Source of the DNA: Burkholderiales bacterium
GTDB lineage: Bacteria; Pseudomonadota; Gammaproteobacteria; Burkholderiales; Burkholderiaceae_C
Length of the DNA: 7,045 nt
Direction: 5' to 3'
NCBI GenBank assembly: GCA_006227785.1
Contig: SBFU01000029.1
Coordinates: 1 to 7,045 of the forward strand
In this document: positions 1 to 6,007 of the stretch, piece after piece
Layout of the letters: every line of letters starts with the position of its first letter
How positions within the stretch are numbered: the stretch's first letter is position 1
Translations under genes and position numbers: made by a program
Notes under the pieces: generated by a model
What the model was told of the DNA's origin: nothing
The model's database searches: none
What the model saw: only the letters and a program-made list of their open reading frames with translations

Positions 1-9
1 TATTGGTGC

Positions 10-861
10 TTACTGGTTTCGCACCATTTCGGGGCCCAATCGGGCGCCGTGCCGCTCCAGACCCGCCAGCAAGTCGGAATAGGCCGCGGACACGGCCTGG
101 GGTTCACCTTTGACGCCCAGCTCGATGTGGCGCCCGTGCACCGGGTGGTCGACACTGGGCAGGCTGAACACCTTCACCGGATGGTCCTGCTCGATCTGCA
201 GCATCAGCGGGGTCAGGGTGGCTTCCATGGCGCCAAAGACCACGACCGACTTTTCCTGCCGGGCCTGCAGCCGATGCCAGGGCCGGCAGGTGGAGTCCAG
301 CACGGATTCGATCATCGGCCAGGCCATGACCGGGAATCCCGGCACGAAATGCACACGGGCGCCGCCTGGCCCGGTGCAGCTGAAGCCGGGAATCTTGTTG
401 TAGGGGTTGGCAATGATCTCTGCCCCCACCGGAAACACGCCCATGTTGAGCCGGTGCACATTGTCCGGTCGGTCCGGCTCATAGGGCTGGCCCTGCTCGG
501 CCGCCACATCGCGCATGCGCTCCTCGATCAGGAGCCGGGCCTGCGGGTGCAGCGCCAGGTCGACCCCCAAGGCGGCCGCCGCGCACTGCCGGGTGTGGTC
601 GTCGGGCGTGGCACCGATGCCCCCGCAGCAGAACACGATGTCTGCACCGGCGAAGGTCTGGCGCAGCACATCGGTGATGCGGCGCGGATCATCGCCGATC
701 AACTGCGACCAGGCCAGCGACAGGCCACGCTGTCCCAGCAGCTCGATGACCTTGGGCAGGTGTTTGTCGGCGCGTCGACCCGAGAGAATCTCGTCGCCAA
801 TGATGATCAGTCCGAAATCGGGTGCGGCGCCGCCATCGGCTGCCGGGTCGCTGGCATTCAT
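10..861 (-). CDS. Stand-alone CinA N-terminal / MoaB-Mog-fold (COG1058) protein
   Basis: The 283-residue protein has the molybdopterin-binding (MoaB/Mog) fold of the CinA N-terminal domain. Residues 18-35 carry the opening strand and the IGDEILSGRR motif. Residues 79-91 carry the glycine-rich CCGGIGATPDDHT phosphate-binding loop, with the paired aspartates D87-D88. The C-terminal third (about 200-283) fits the small trailing domain of COG1058 proteins. The NMN-deamidase domain found at the C-terminus of full-length CinA is absent. In characterised CinA proteins the COG1058 part hydrolyses ADP-ribose; that role here is by analogy only. The true start is the ATG at 861. The frame stays open upstream to 1149, but that stretch is antisense-style low-complexity sequence lying inside the EI24 gene. 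No clear Shine-Dalgarno precedes 861, and the EI24 stop codon lies 5 bases upstream, so translation is probably coupled. The family call is firm; the substrate is unknown. Confidence 0.9.
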   Translation of the reverse strand: MNASDPAADGGAAPDFGLIIIGDEILSGRRADKHLPKVIELLGQRGLSLAWSQLIGDDPRRITDVLRQTFAGADIVFCCGGIGATPDDHTRQCAAAALGVDLALHPQARLLIEERMRDVAAEQGQPYEPDRPDNVHRLNMGVFPVGAEIIANPYNKIPGFSCTGPGGARVHFVPGFPVMAWPMIESVLDSTCRPWHRLQARQEKSVVVFGAMEATLTPLMLQIEQDHPVKVFSLPSVDHPVHGRHIELGVKGEPQAVSAAYSDLLAGLERHGARLGPEMVRNQ

Positions 862-866
862 GTGGG

Positions 867-1799
867 TCAGGATGGGTTGGAAGGAGGTTGCGGCAGCCCC
901 ATGGGTGCAGGGCTGTCCTTCGGTGGCGCAGGCAGGACCTCGGTCACACCGCCTTCGCGCGCAGCGGCCGGGTCGCGCCAGACGGCATCCAGCACCTCGA
1001 CGCCGCGGTCGGCACGCAATTTCTGCAACGCGGCCAGCCCGTAGTGGGCAAACCAGAGAGAGGCAAAGGCGAACACCAGCGTGTAGATCCAGATGGCCAC
1101 CGGTATCAGCAGCGGTGCCATGGCAATGAACAGGGCGCCCGAGGCCCACAGCAGACTGGGCGCCGCACCGATGTACCCGCTGACGATGCCCATGGCCAGC
1201 AGGGTGCCGCGGTGTTCCTTGAGAATCTGGCGGCGCTCGTCGGCGCTGGCGTGTTCGGCCAGGGCATCAAAGGCAAAGACCCGGTAGGTCAGCCAGCCCC
1301 AGATCAGGGGCGGCAGGATGAGCACCAGCGGCGGGATCAGCCACAGGGGCATGGACAGCACCAGCACCACCAGGGCCAGCAGCGTCGAGCCCAGCGACCA
1401 CAGGATGCTCACCAGCAGGGAGCCTCCCCGCTTTTTCTCCAGCCCGGAAAAACGGCGCCGGCCCACGAGGGCCACCATGGCCGGTGTCATGAACACTGCC
1501 ACCAGCAGCAGACAGCACAGCACCACGACCGGCGTGGCCAAGACCAGCACGAGCAAAGGCGCGAGCACGTCGCTCAGGCCGGCCATGCCCATGCGCTCAA
1601 GCCAGCCAAAGAAGGTCTGCACCACCGCCATGCCCTGCAGACCCTGCGCCACCCAGGTCACCGTGGTGTCCCAGAACAGGTATCCCAGGGCAAAGGACAG
1701 CACCACCATCATGACCAGTGGCAGCAGCGAAAAAGCGATCACACGCGGGTGCAGGCAGTAGGCCACGGCACGCCAGAAGGCATCAAGCAAAAGTGACAT
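867..1799 (-). CDS. EI24/CysZ-like multispanning inner-membrane protein
   Basis: This is a 310-residue hydrophobic protein of the EI24 (CysZ-like) superfamily. Strongly hydrophobic stretches lie at about residues 21-43, 77-111, 130-170, 200-225 and 228-252, giving roughly five to seven membrane passes. A basic linker (GRRRFSGLEKKRGG, about 113-126) and a soluble loop rich in charged residues (about 176-198) separate them. CysZ imports sulfate, but many EI24 proteins in betaproteobacteria have no proven substrate and no cysteine genes are nearby, so sulfate transport should not be assumed. The last 30 residues (about 281-310) form a proline-rich, probably disordered tail. The start at 1799 is chosen because MSLLLDAFWR leads directly into the conserved N-terminal amphipathic region. 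The frame upstream to 1958 runs into the divergent spacer and the hydrolase gene. It probably forms an operon with the downstream CinA-N-like gene. A cysZ symbol is not justified. Confidence 0.88.
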   Translation of the reverse strand: MSLLLDAFWRAVAYCLHPRVIAFSLLPLVMMVVLSFALGYLFWDTTVTWVAQGLQGMAVVQTFFGWLERMGMAGLSDVLAPLLVLVLATPVVVLCCLLLVAVFMTPAMVALVGRRRFSGLEKKRGGSLLVSILWSLGSTLLALVVLVLSMPLWLIPPLVLILPPLIWGWLTYRVFAFDALAEHASADERRQILKEHRGTLLAMGIVSGYIGAAPSLLWASGALFIAMAPLLIPVAIWIYTLVFAFASLWFAHYGLAALQKLRADRGVEVLDAVWRDPAAAREGGVTEVLPAPPKDSPAPMGLPQPPSNPS

Positions 1800-1871
1800 G
1801 GTCCGAGAATACCGCGCCCCGGTCATTCCTGCGTGACGGCGGCGGCTGGCGCTTGTGGATAGCATGACGAC
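1800..1871. promoter_or_regulatory. Divergent promoter spacer, EI24 gene / alpha-beta hydrolase
   Basis: This 72-base spacer separates two genes that point away from each other, so it should hold a promoter for each. On the minus strand TATTCT (1811 to 1806) matches the sigma-70 -10 consensus at 4 of 6 bases. It lies only 6 bases before the EI24 ATG, which would make that transcript leaderless or nearly so. Read on the plus strand the same bases contain CGAGAAT (1804-1810), the string also found twice in the rsuA/DUF2062 spacer. I see no good -35 box in either direction and no strong Shine-Dalgarno for either gene. The assignment rests on gene orientation more than on the motifs. Confidence 0.35.
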
Positions 1872-2711
1872 ATGGATCACATCGACATCGACGGCGTGGC
1901 ACTGGAAGTGGCCCACATCCCGGGCCCGGACGACCAGGCGCCCCTGCTTTTTCTGCACGAGGGACTGGGCAGCGTGGCCATGTGGCGCCAGCGTGGCCGC
2001 CTGTGGCCGCAGGAGCTTTGCGAGGCCAGCGGCCGCGCCGGCTGGCTCTATTCACGGCGCGGCTATGGCCGGTCGGACCCGGTTCCTGACGTCCGGGGCG
2101 CCTGGGCGGACGGACCGGTCTGGACCCGCGGCCGGCACCGCCCCGACTACATGCACCGCGAAGCCGAACGGGTGCTGCCCCGGCTGATCGAGGCGCTGGG
2201 CATTGCGCCTCCGGTCCTGGTGGGCCATTCGGACGGCGCCACCATTGCCCTGCTTCATGCCGCCACCCACGCGGCGCCGGCGTGTGTGGTGATGGCCCCG
2301 CACGTGATGGTTGAGACGGTGGCCACGCAGGCCATCGACCAGGCCAGGAAAGCCTACGAAGCCGGCGACCTGCGCGAACGCCTGGCGCGCTACCACGCGG
2401 ATGTGGACAACGCCTTCTGGCAATGGAACGACGTCTGGCTCAGCGACGCCTTCCGGTCCTTCGACATCCGGCAGGCCTGCCAGGGCATTCGTTCGCCGCT
2501 GCTGGTGGTGCAAGGTGATGCGGACGAGTACGGCACGCTGGCACAGGTTGAGGAAACCGCGCGCCACGTACCCCACGCCCGGACCTGCGTGCTGCCGGGC
2601 TGTGGTCACAGTCCGCACCGCGACCAGCCGGACGCGCTCACCGAGCAGGTGCTGGCGTTTCTGGCGGGCCTGCCCTGTAGCGCCCGCGCGACAGAAGACC
2701 ACCGCCGGTAG
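1872..2711 (+). CDS. Alpha/beta-fold hydrolase (likely esterase-like, substrate unknown)
   Basis: This 279-residue alpha/beta hydrolase appears complete and catalytically intact. The oxyanion-hole segment is FLHEGLGS (27-34). The nucleophile is Ser120 in the elbow GHSDG (118-122). The acid is probably Asp216 or Asp218 in QGDADEYG (214-221), and the base is His246 in GCGHSPHRD (243-251). A lid-like helical region with many aromatic residues (about 155-200, including FWQWNDVWL at 182-190) sits between strand 6 and the acid, which is typical of the fold. The SRRGYGRSDP segment (61-70) is also family-like. There is no signal peptide or membrane segment, so the enzyme should be cytoplasmic. The start at 1872 is preferred because the family N-terminus begins close to the first strand; a nearby ATG at 1864 is out of frame. 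The ribosome site is weak (GTGGAT, about 11 bases upstream). It stands alone, divergent from the EI24 gene, with 135 bases before the next gene. The fold is certain; the substrate is not predictable. Confidence 0.9.
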   Translation: MDHIDIDGVALEVAHIPGPDDQAPLLFLHEGLGSVAMWRQRGRLWPQELCEASGRAGWLYSRRGYGRSDPVPDVRGAWADGPVWTRGRHRPDYMHREAERVLPRLIEALGIAPPVLVGHSDGATIALLHAATHAAPACVVMAPHVMVETVATQAIDQARKAYEAGDLRERLARYHADVDNAFWQWNDVWLSDAFRSFDIRQACQGIRSPLLVVQGDADEYGTLAQVEETARHVPHARTCVLPGCGHSPHRDQPDALTEQVLAFLAGLPCSARATEDHRR

Positions 2712-2846
2712 TCCCAGACGCGCCAGACAGCCCGGATCCCCTGTTCGGGGTACCCGACCGTGGCAGCAGGACGTAGAAAATGGTTCATATTTTCGGACGC
2801 ACACCGCGCTCCTCCAACCGACCTTCACCCTTCATCCGTGATTGAC
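2712..2846 (+). promoter_or_regulatory. Intergenic leader upstream of the M48 protease
   Basis: These 135 bases lie between the hydrolase stop and the protease start. A short hairpin (CCCC 2738-2741, loop TGTTC, GGGG 2747-2750) follows the hydrolase gene. It has only four stem pairs and no T-run, so it is at best a weak terminator. A clearly AT-richer island at about 2772-2795, with TAGAAA (2774-2779) and CATATT (2786-2791) as possible -10 boxes, stands out from the GC-rich surroundings and is the likeliest promoter zone for the protease. No -35 box at a proper distance is convincing, so the exact promoter is not assigned. Confidence 0.3.
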
Positions 2847-4208
2847 ATGCGCGACCACGAGTGTTCACACCAGGCGCTGGCCGAAGGCCTTCGCCAGCGC
2901 CGACTCAGCCGCCGCCAGGCCATGTGGTTGCTGGGCGCCAGCTCTGGCGCAGCCGCTCTGTCCGCCCTGCAGGGATGCGCCCAGTCCCCGGTCACCGGCC
3001 AGACCATCGTGGTCGGCATGAGCGAGGCACAAGAGCGCAGCATCGACGCCCAGGTGGCTCCGCACCAGTTTTCCCAGGACCTGGGCGCGATCCAGGACGC
3101 GACGCTGAACCGCTATGTGGGCGACGTGGGCCGCCAGCTGCACGCGCTGAGCCACCGGCCGGACATGCCCTATTCCTACCGCGTGCTCAACGCCAACTAT
3201 GTCAACGCCTACACCTTCCCTGGCGGGGCCATGGGCGTGACACGGGGCATCATGAGCGAGCTGCAGGACGAGTCGGAACTGGCCGCCCTGCTCGGCCATG
3301 AACTCGGTCATGTCAACGCCCGCCATGCGGCCCAGCGCCAGGGTCAGGCCCTGATAGCCCAGGCTGCGGTCGTGGGTGTGAACGTGGCCGCACAGAACTC
3401 CCGCTGGGGTTCGCTGGTCGGCCTGGGCAGCCAGATCGGCGCCAGCGCCCTGCTGGCCAGCTATTCGCGCGACAACGAGCGCGAGGCCGACGCCCTCGGG
3501 CAGGACTACCTGGTGCGCGCCGGCTACCCCGCTCAGGGCATGACCCGGCTGCACCAGTTGCTGGTCGACCAGGAAAAATCGGCCCCCAGCCTGCTGGCGA
3601 CCATGTTTTCGTCGCACCCCATGTCGGATGAACGCCGGGACACCGCGGCCCGGCTGGCCGCCACACGTTATGCGGCTTCGTCTCAGGCCTCGCCGCAGCG
3701 CGAGCGCTTCATGGACCAGACCGCCGGCCTGCGTCGCCTCAAGCCGACCATCACCGCCTGCAAGAACGGCGAAGTGGCCATGTCCGCCAAGGCCTACGAC
3801 AAGGCGCAACCCGAATTCCAGGCCGCCCTGCGGCACACGCCCGACGATTACGCGGCCCATGTGCGCATGGCCCAGTGCCTGCAGGCCCAGGGCCGAGGCC
3901 AGGAAGCGCGTGCCCACGCCCGGCAGGCGCAGGCCATCTACCCGCAGGAGGCGCAGGCCCACAAGCTCTCGGGCGTGCTGTCACTGGGCCTGCGCGATCC
4001 GGCACGCGCCTTTGAAGACCTCGACCGGTACGACCGGCAACTGCCGGGCGACCCCGGCGTGGTCTTTCTCAAGGGCGTTTCGCTGGAAGGCATGGGCCGC
4101 CGACCGGAAGCCGCGCTGCAGTACCGGCAGTTCCTGCAGTTCACGCAACAGGGACAGGCCGCCGAGTACGCGGTGGCCCGGCTTCGCGCCTGGGGGATGA
4201 TCCGGTAG
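2847..4208 (+). CDS. M48-family zinc metalloprotease with C-terminal TPR-like repeats, predicted Tat/lipoprotein export (BepA-like)
   Basis: The protein has 453 residues from the ATG at 2847. The N-terminus has a twin-arginine stretch (LSRRQAMWLL, 20-29), a hydrophobic/small-residue core and a lipobox LQGC (41-44). Export to the periplasm with lipid attachment at Cys44 is therefore predicted. The peptidase domain (about 55-275) holds the zinc site HELGH (151-155: ligands H151 and H155, catalytic E152). The third ligand is probably E211 in the ExxAD motif EREAD (211-215). The conserved NAYTFPGG (120-127) and SSHPM (255-259) segments are present. Residues about 305-445 are helical with TPR-like spacing, such as AYDKAQPEFQAALRHTPDD and RPEAALQYRQFL. 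The M48 plus TPR order matches E. coli BepA, which handles misassembled outer-membrane proteins such as LptD; the same role here is inference. The frame opens earlier, at GTG 2760, but those residues look like leader DNA. No good Shine-Dalgarno is visible before 2847. Confidence 0.92.
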   Translation: MRDHECSHQALAEGLRQRRLSRRQAMWLLGASSGAAALSALQGCAQSPVTGQTIVVGMSEAQERSIDAQVAPHQFSQDLGAIQDATLNRYVGDVGRQLHALSHRPDMPYSYRVLNANYVNAYTFPGGAMGVTRGIMSELQDESELAALLGHELGHVNARHAAQRQGQALIAQAAVVGVNVAAQNSRWGSLVGLGSQIGASALLASYSRDNEREADALGQDYLVRAGYPAQGMTRLHQLLVDQEKSAPSLLATMFSSHPMSDERRDTAARLAATRYAASSQASPQRERFMDQTAGLRRLKPTITACKNGEVAMSAKAYDKAQPEFQAALRHTPDDYAAHVRMAQCLQAQGRGQEARAHARQAQAIYPQEAQAHKLSGVLSLGLRDPARAFEDLDRYDRQLPGDPGVVFLKGVSLEGMGRRPEAALQYRQFLQFTQQGQAAEYAVARLRAWGMIR

Positions 4209-4383
4209 GCCCTGCTGGGCCCCAGGACCGGTGGGCCGGTGCAACAAACCGCCCGCCAGACCGGAGAAACCGGCCGCAAACCCCAACAAATGCACAACAT
4301 CAGCCATTGCAAATGTTCGCAGGACGTCCACAGAAAGCGACAATTGCAAACACTTTGATACAAGTAGTGGGTCTCAACCCGTC
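4209..4383 (+). promoter_or_regulatory. Promoter region of the DUF2726-like gene, with repeated ATTGCAAA
   Basis: These 175 bases become AT-richer from about 4242. A plausible sigma-70 promoter is GCGACA (4337-4342, 4 of 6 to the -35 consensus), a 16-base spacer, then TACAAG (4359-4364, 4 of 6) preceded by TG plus one base, an extended -10. Transcription would start near 4370. The octamer ATTGCAAA occurs at 4306-4313 and again at 4343-4350, the second copy inside the spacer. A small perfect hairpin (GGGT 4369-4372, loop CTCA, ACCC 4377-4380) abuts the start codon and overlaps the only Shine-Dalgarno-like purines (AGTGGG, 4366-4371). Just after the protease gene a 5-bp hairpin (ACCGG 4227-4231, CCGGT 4236-4240) lacks a T-run, so it is a doubtful terminator. 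Confidence 0.45.
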
Positions 4384-5112
4384 ATGAATTCCTGGTCCAA
4401 CCCTTGGCTGCTCGCCGTCCTGGTGCCCGTGCTGCTGGCTCTGGGGGCGTTGCTGTACGCCGGCTGGGAGTCGCACCGGGCCCGCCGCCGGCGCAAGATA
4501 CCCAAGCACTGGCCGCTGAGCACGCGCAGCCTGACCAACAGCGAAGAGGCCCGGGTCTGGCACTGGCTGGCCAGGGCCTTCTACGACCACCACATCATGA
4601 TCAAGCTGCCGGTCACGCGCTTCACCTTGCCGCGCAACCGGGAACAGGGCATGCACTGGTACCGCCTGCTGGGTGGCGTCTATTGCACTTTCACCATCTG
4701 CAAGGCCGACGGTCGGGTGGTGGGTTGCCTGGATGTGCCTGGCACCGGCGGCATTCCACGTGCCACGCGGCTGCTCAAGCACTCGCTGCTGACCCAGATC
4801 GGTCTGCCCTACTGGGTCATCAAGTCCGGCAACCTGCCGTCGGTGGCCGAGATCCGGGCCGAGTTCCTGGGTGAGTCGATCACCACCCAGGCCATGCGCG
4901 AGCGCGAAATGGAAGAGCGGGCCATCATTGCCGCACAGGCCAACCTGCGCACCGCCATCAGCCGCCAGCGCAGCAGCCGGCAAAGCGATTTCAGCCCGCT
5001 GTCGAACTGGTCCAACAGCACCACGGGCGTGCGCAGCGACTACCCCTCGCAGTGGCAGGAAGACAACTCCTTCCTGATGCCGCTGGACAGCCGCAAGGGC
5101 GACCTGCTCTGA
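4384..5112 (+). CDS. Membrane-anchored protein with a DUF2726-like domain
   Basis: The protein has 242 residues. One N-terminal membrane helix (about 8-28) is followed at once by a very basic stop-transfer patch (HRARRRRK, 31-38). This predicts a single-pass inner-membrane protein with its body in the cytoplasm. Residues about 50-163 resemble DUF2726: an opening helix (EEARVWHWLARAF, 55-67), the strand IMIKLPVTRF (71-80), a tryptophan-containing helix, the paired strands VYCTFTICKADGRVVGCLDV (99-118), then helix and strand LLKHSLLTQIGLPYWVI (130-146). The DUF2726 fold is thought to be restriction-endonuclease-like. The usual IELDD-type acidic strand appears here as GCLDV (114-118), so nuclease activity is doubtful. 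The tail is charged and helical (about 168-195), then Ser/Asn/Gln-rich and probably disordered. The start at 4384 is chosen because the upstream open frame to 4231 looks non-coding. It is convergent with rsuA. Coding status is firm; the domain call is moderate; the function is unknown. Confidence 0.8.
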   Translation: MNSWSNPWLLAVLVPVLLALGALLYAGWESHRARRRRKIPKHWPLSTRSLTNSEEARVWHWLARAFYDHHIMIKLPVTRFTLPRNREQGMHWYRLLGGVYCTFTICKADGRVVGCLDVPGTGGIPRATRLLKHSLLTQIGLPYWVIKSGNLPSVAEIRAEFLGESITTQAMREREMEERAIIAAQANLRTAISRQRSSRQSDFSPLSNWSNSTTGVRSDYPSQWQEDNSFLMPLDSRKGDLL

Positions 5113-5166
5113 CCCGCGGCCGGTGTCCAGGCAGGCGATGCAGGCGCGCCTGAAACGCCAAGAGCC
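5113..5166. terminator. Convergent spacer with 12-bp palindrome, possible shared terminator
   Basis: These 54 bases lie between the stops of the DUF2726-like gene and rsuA, which run toward each other. CAGGCGCGCCTG (5141-5152) is a perfect palindrome that can form a 4-bp stem with a CGCG loop on either strand. No T-run follows on either side, so a classical intrinsic terminator is not demonstrated. The position is the main argument for a termination role. Confidence 0.25.
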
Positions 5167-5904
5167 TCAGGAAACGGCGCCGCCGGCCAGAGCCACCACT
5201 TCGTCCTGGGTCAGCCAGCGCCAGCCGCCGGGCGGCAGATCGGCCGGCAAATGCACCGGCCCCATGGACGAACGGTGCAGCGTTTCCACCCGGTTGCCGA
5301 CCGCCGCCACCATGCGTTTGACCTGGTGGTACTTGCCCTCGGTGAGGGTCAGCCGCAGCTGGCAGTCACCGGTGCGTTCACAGGCGGCGGCCCGCACCGG
5401 CCTGGGGTCGTCGTCCAGCACCACGCCGCCCAGCAGCCGCTGCAGCTGCCGGTCGTCGACCGGGTGCTTGGTCCCCACTTCGTACACCTTGGGCACATGG
5501 TGTCGCGGGGATGTCAGGCGGTGGATGAACTTGCCATCGTCGGACAGCAGCAGCAGACCGGTGGTGTCCTGGTCAAGCCGACCGACCGCCTGCACACCCG
5601 CGGCGGCCGTGCCGGCCCGCTGGCGCAGCGGCGCGGGCAGCAGGGTGTACACACTGGGATGTGCGCCCGGCTTGTGCGAGCACTCGAACCCGGCTGGCTT
5701 GTGAAGCATCAGATAGGCACGGCGCTGGAACGGCCAGCGGCTGCCCTGGACGGTGAACACCAGGTCTTCGGTCTCCAGGACCGTGCCGGGATCGGTGCAG
5801 AGCTGCTGATCCGGGCCCACCGTCACGTGGCCTTGCTGGATCAGGCCGGAACAGATCCGGCGTGTCCCGAATCCCTGTGAAAAAAGCACGTCCTGCAGTG
5901 ACAT
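5167..5904 (-). CDS. rsuA: 16S rRNA pseudouridine-516 synthase RsuA
   Basis: This 245-residue enzyme isomerises uridine 516 of 16S rRNA to pseudouridine during small-subunit maturation. Residues about 1-50 form an S4-type RNA-binding domain (FGTRRICSGLIQQGHVTV, 12-29). The catalytic domain contains the signature GRLDQDTTGLLLLSDDG (108-124) with catalytic Asp111. RsuA-type blocks follow: TSPRHH (131-136), VYEV (140-143), EGKYHQVKRM (189-198) and AAVGN (200-204). These blocks point to RsuA over the RluB/E/F relatives, and the length is close to that of E. coli RsuA (231). Three consecutive ATG codons occur at 5910, 5907 and 5904. The third is chosen because the best Shine-Dalgarno-like run, GGGCGG (5916 to 5911 on the minus strand), lies 6 bases before it. 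The first would add only two methionines. The in-frame extension upstream to 6270 lies antisense to the DUF2062 gene and is spurious. Confidence 0.93.
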   Translation of the reverse strand: MSLQDVLFSQGFGTRRICSGLIQQGHVTVGPDQQLCTDPGTVLETEDLVFTVQGSRWPFQRRAYLMLHKPAGFECSHKPGAHPSVYTLLPAPLRQRAGTAAAGVQAVGRLDQDTTGLLLLSDDGKFIHRLTSPRHHVPKVYEVGTKHPVDDRQLQRLLGGVVLDDDPRPVRAAACERTGDCQLRLTLTEGKYHQVKRMVAAVGNRVETLHRSSMGPVHLPADLPPGGWRWLTQDEVVALAGGAVS

Positions 5905-6007
5905 CATCATCCGCCCATTCTCGCCGGGATCGCCCGGACCGACAGCCAATCGGCGAGAATCGAGGGTTGAGCCGATACCCACCGTTGCCACCCCCGCCCT
6001 GACCAGA
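5905..6007. promoter_or_regulatory. Divergent rsuA/DUF2062 spacer with perfect 10-bp inverted repeat
   Basis: This spacer must serve two divergent genes. ATTCTCGCCG (5917-5926) and CGGCGAGAAT (5951-5960) are exact reverse complements, separated by 24 bases. Read outward, each arm ends in GAGAAT, which matches the -10 consensus at 4 of 6 bases. One copy faces rsuA (12 bases before its chosen ATG) and one faces the DUF2062 gene (47 bases before its ATG). On the rsuA side the arm directly abuts the GGGCGG ribosome site (5916 to 5911). Three readings are possible: mirrored promoters, an operator dyad, or, if transcription begins upstream, a 5'-leader hairpin next to the rsuA ribosome site. No convincing -35 boxes are visible. 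The repeat is directly seen; the role is inferred. Confidence 0.45.

Noticed and set aside
49..1044. Open frame of 331 codons on the plus strand at the left end
   Set aside because: It is antisense to the conserved CinA-N protein, rich in Gly, His, Gln and Arg, and has no motif.
822..1796. Long open frame on the plus strand (324 codons), rich in Gln, His and Arg
   Set aside because: It lies antisense to the EI24 gene and the start of the CinA-N gene. Its composition is what the reverse of Leu/Val/Ala-rich membrane codons gives in GC-rich DNA, and it has no recognisable domain.
2734..2755. Cluster of palindromes (GGATCC, CCCC/GGGG hairpin, GGGTACCC) after the hydrolase gene
   Set aside because: Each is short and of a kind expected by chance in GC-rich DNA. 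There is no T-run to make a terminator and no repeat copy elsewhere in the window.
2760..2846. Earlier GTG start adding 29 residues to the M48 protease
   Set aside because: The extra residues are polar and place the signal peptide unusually far from the N-terminus. The DNA there is AT-richer and looks like a leader.
2865..3962. Long open frame on the minus strand (365 codons) opposite the M48 protease
   Set aside because: The plus strand encodes an unambiguous HExxH metalloprotease over the same bases. The reverse frame has no domain signature and is a typical high-GC shadow.
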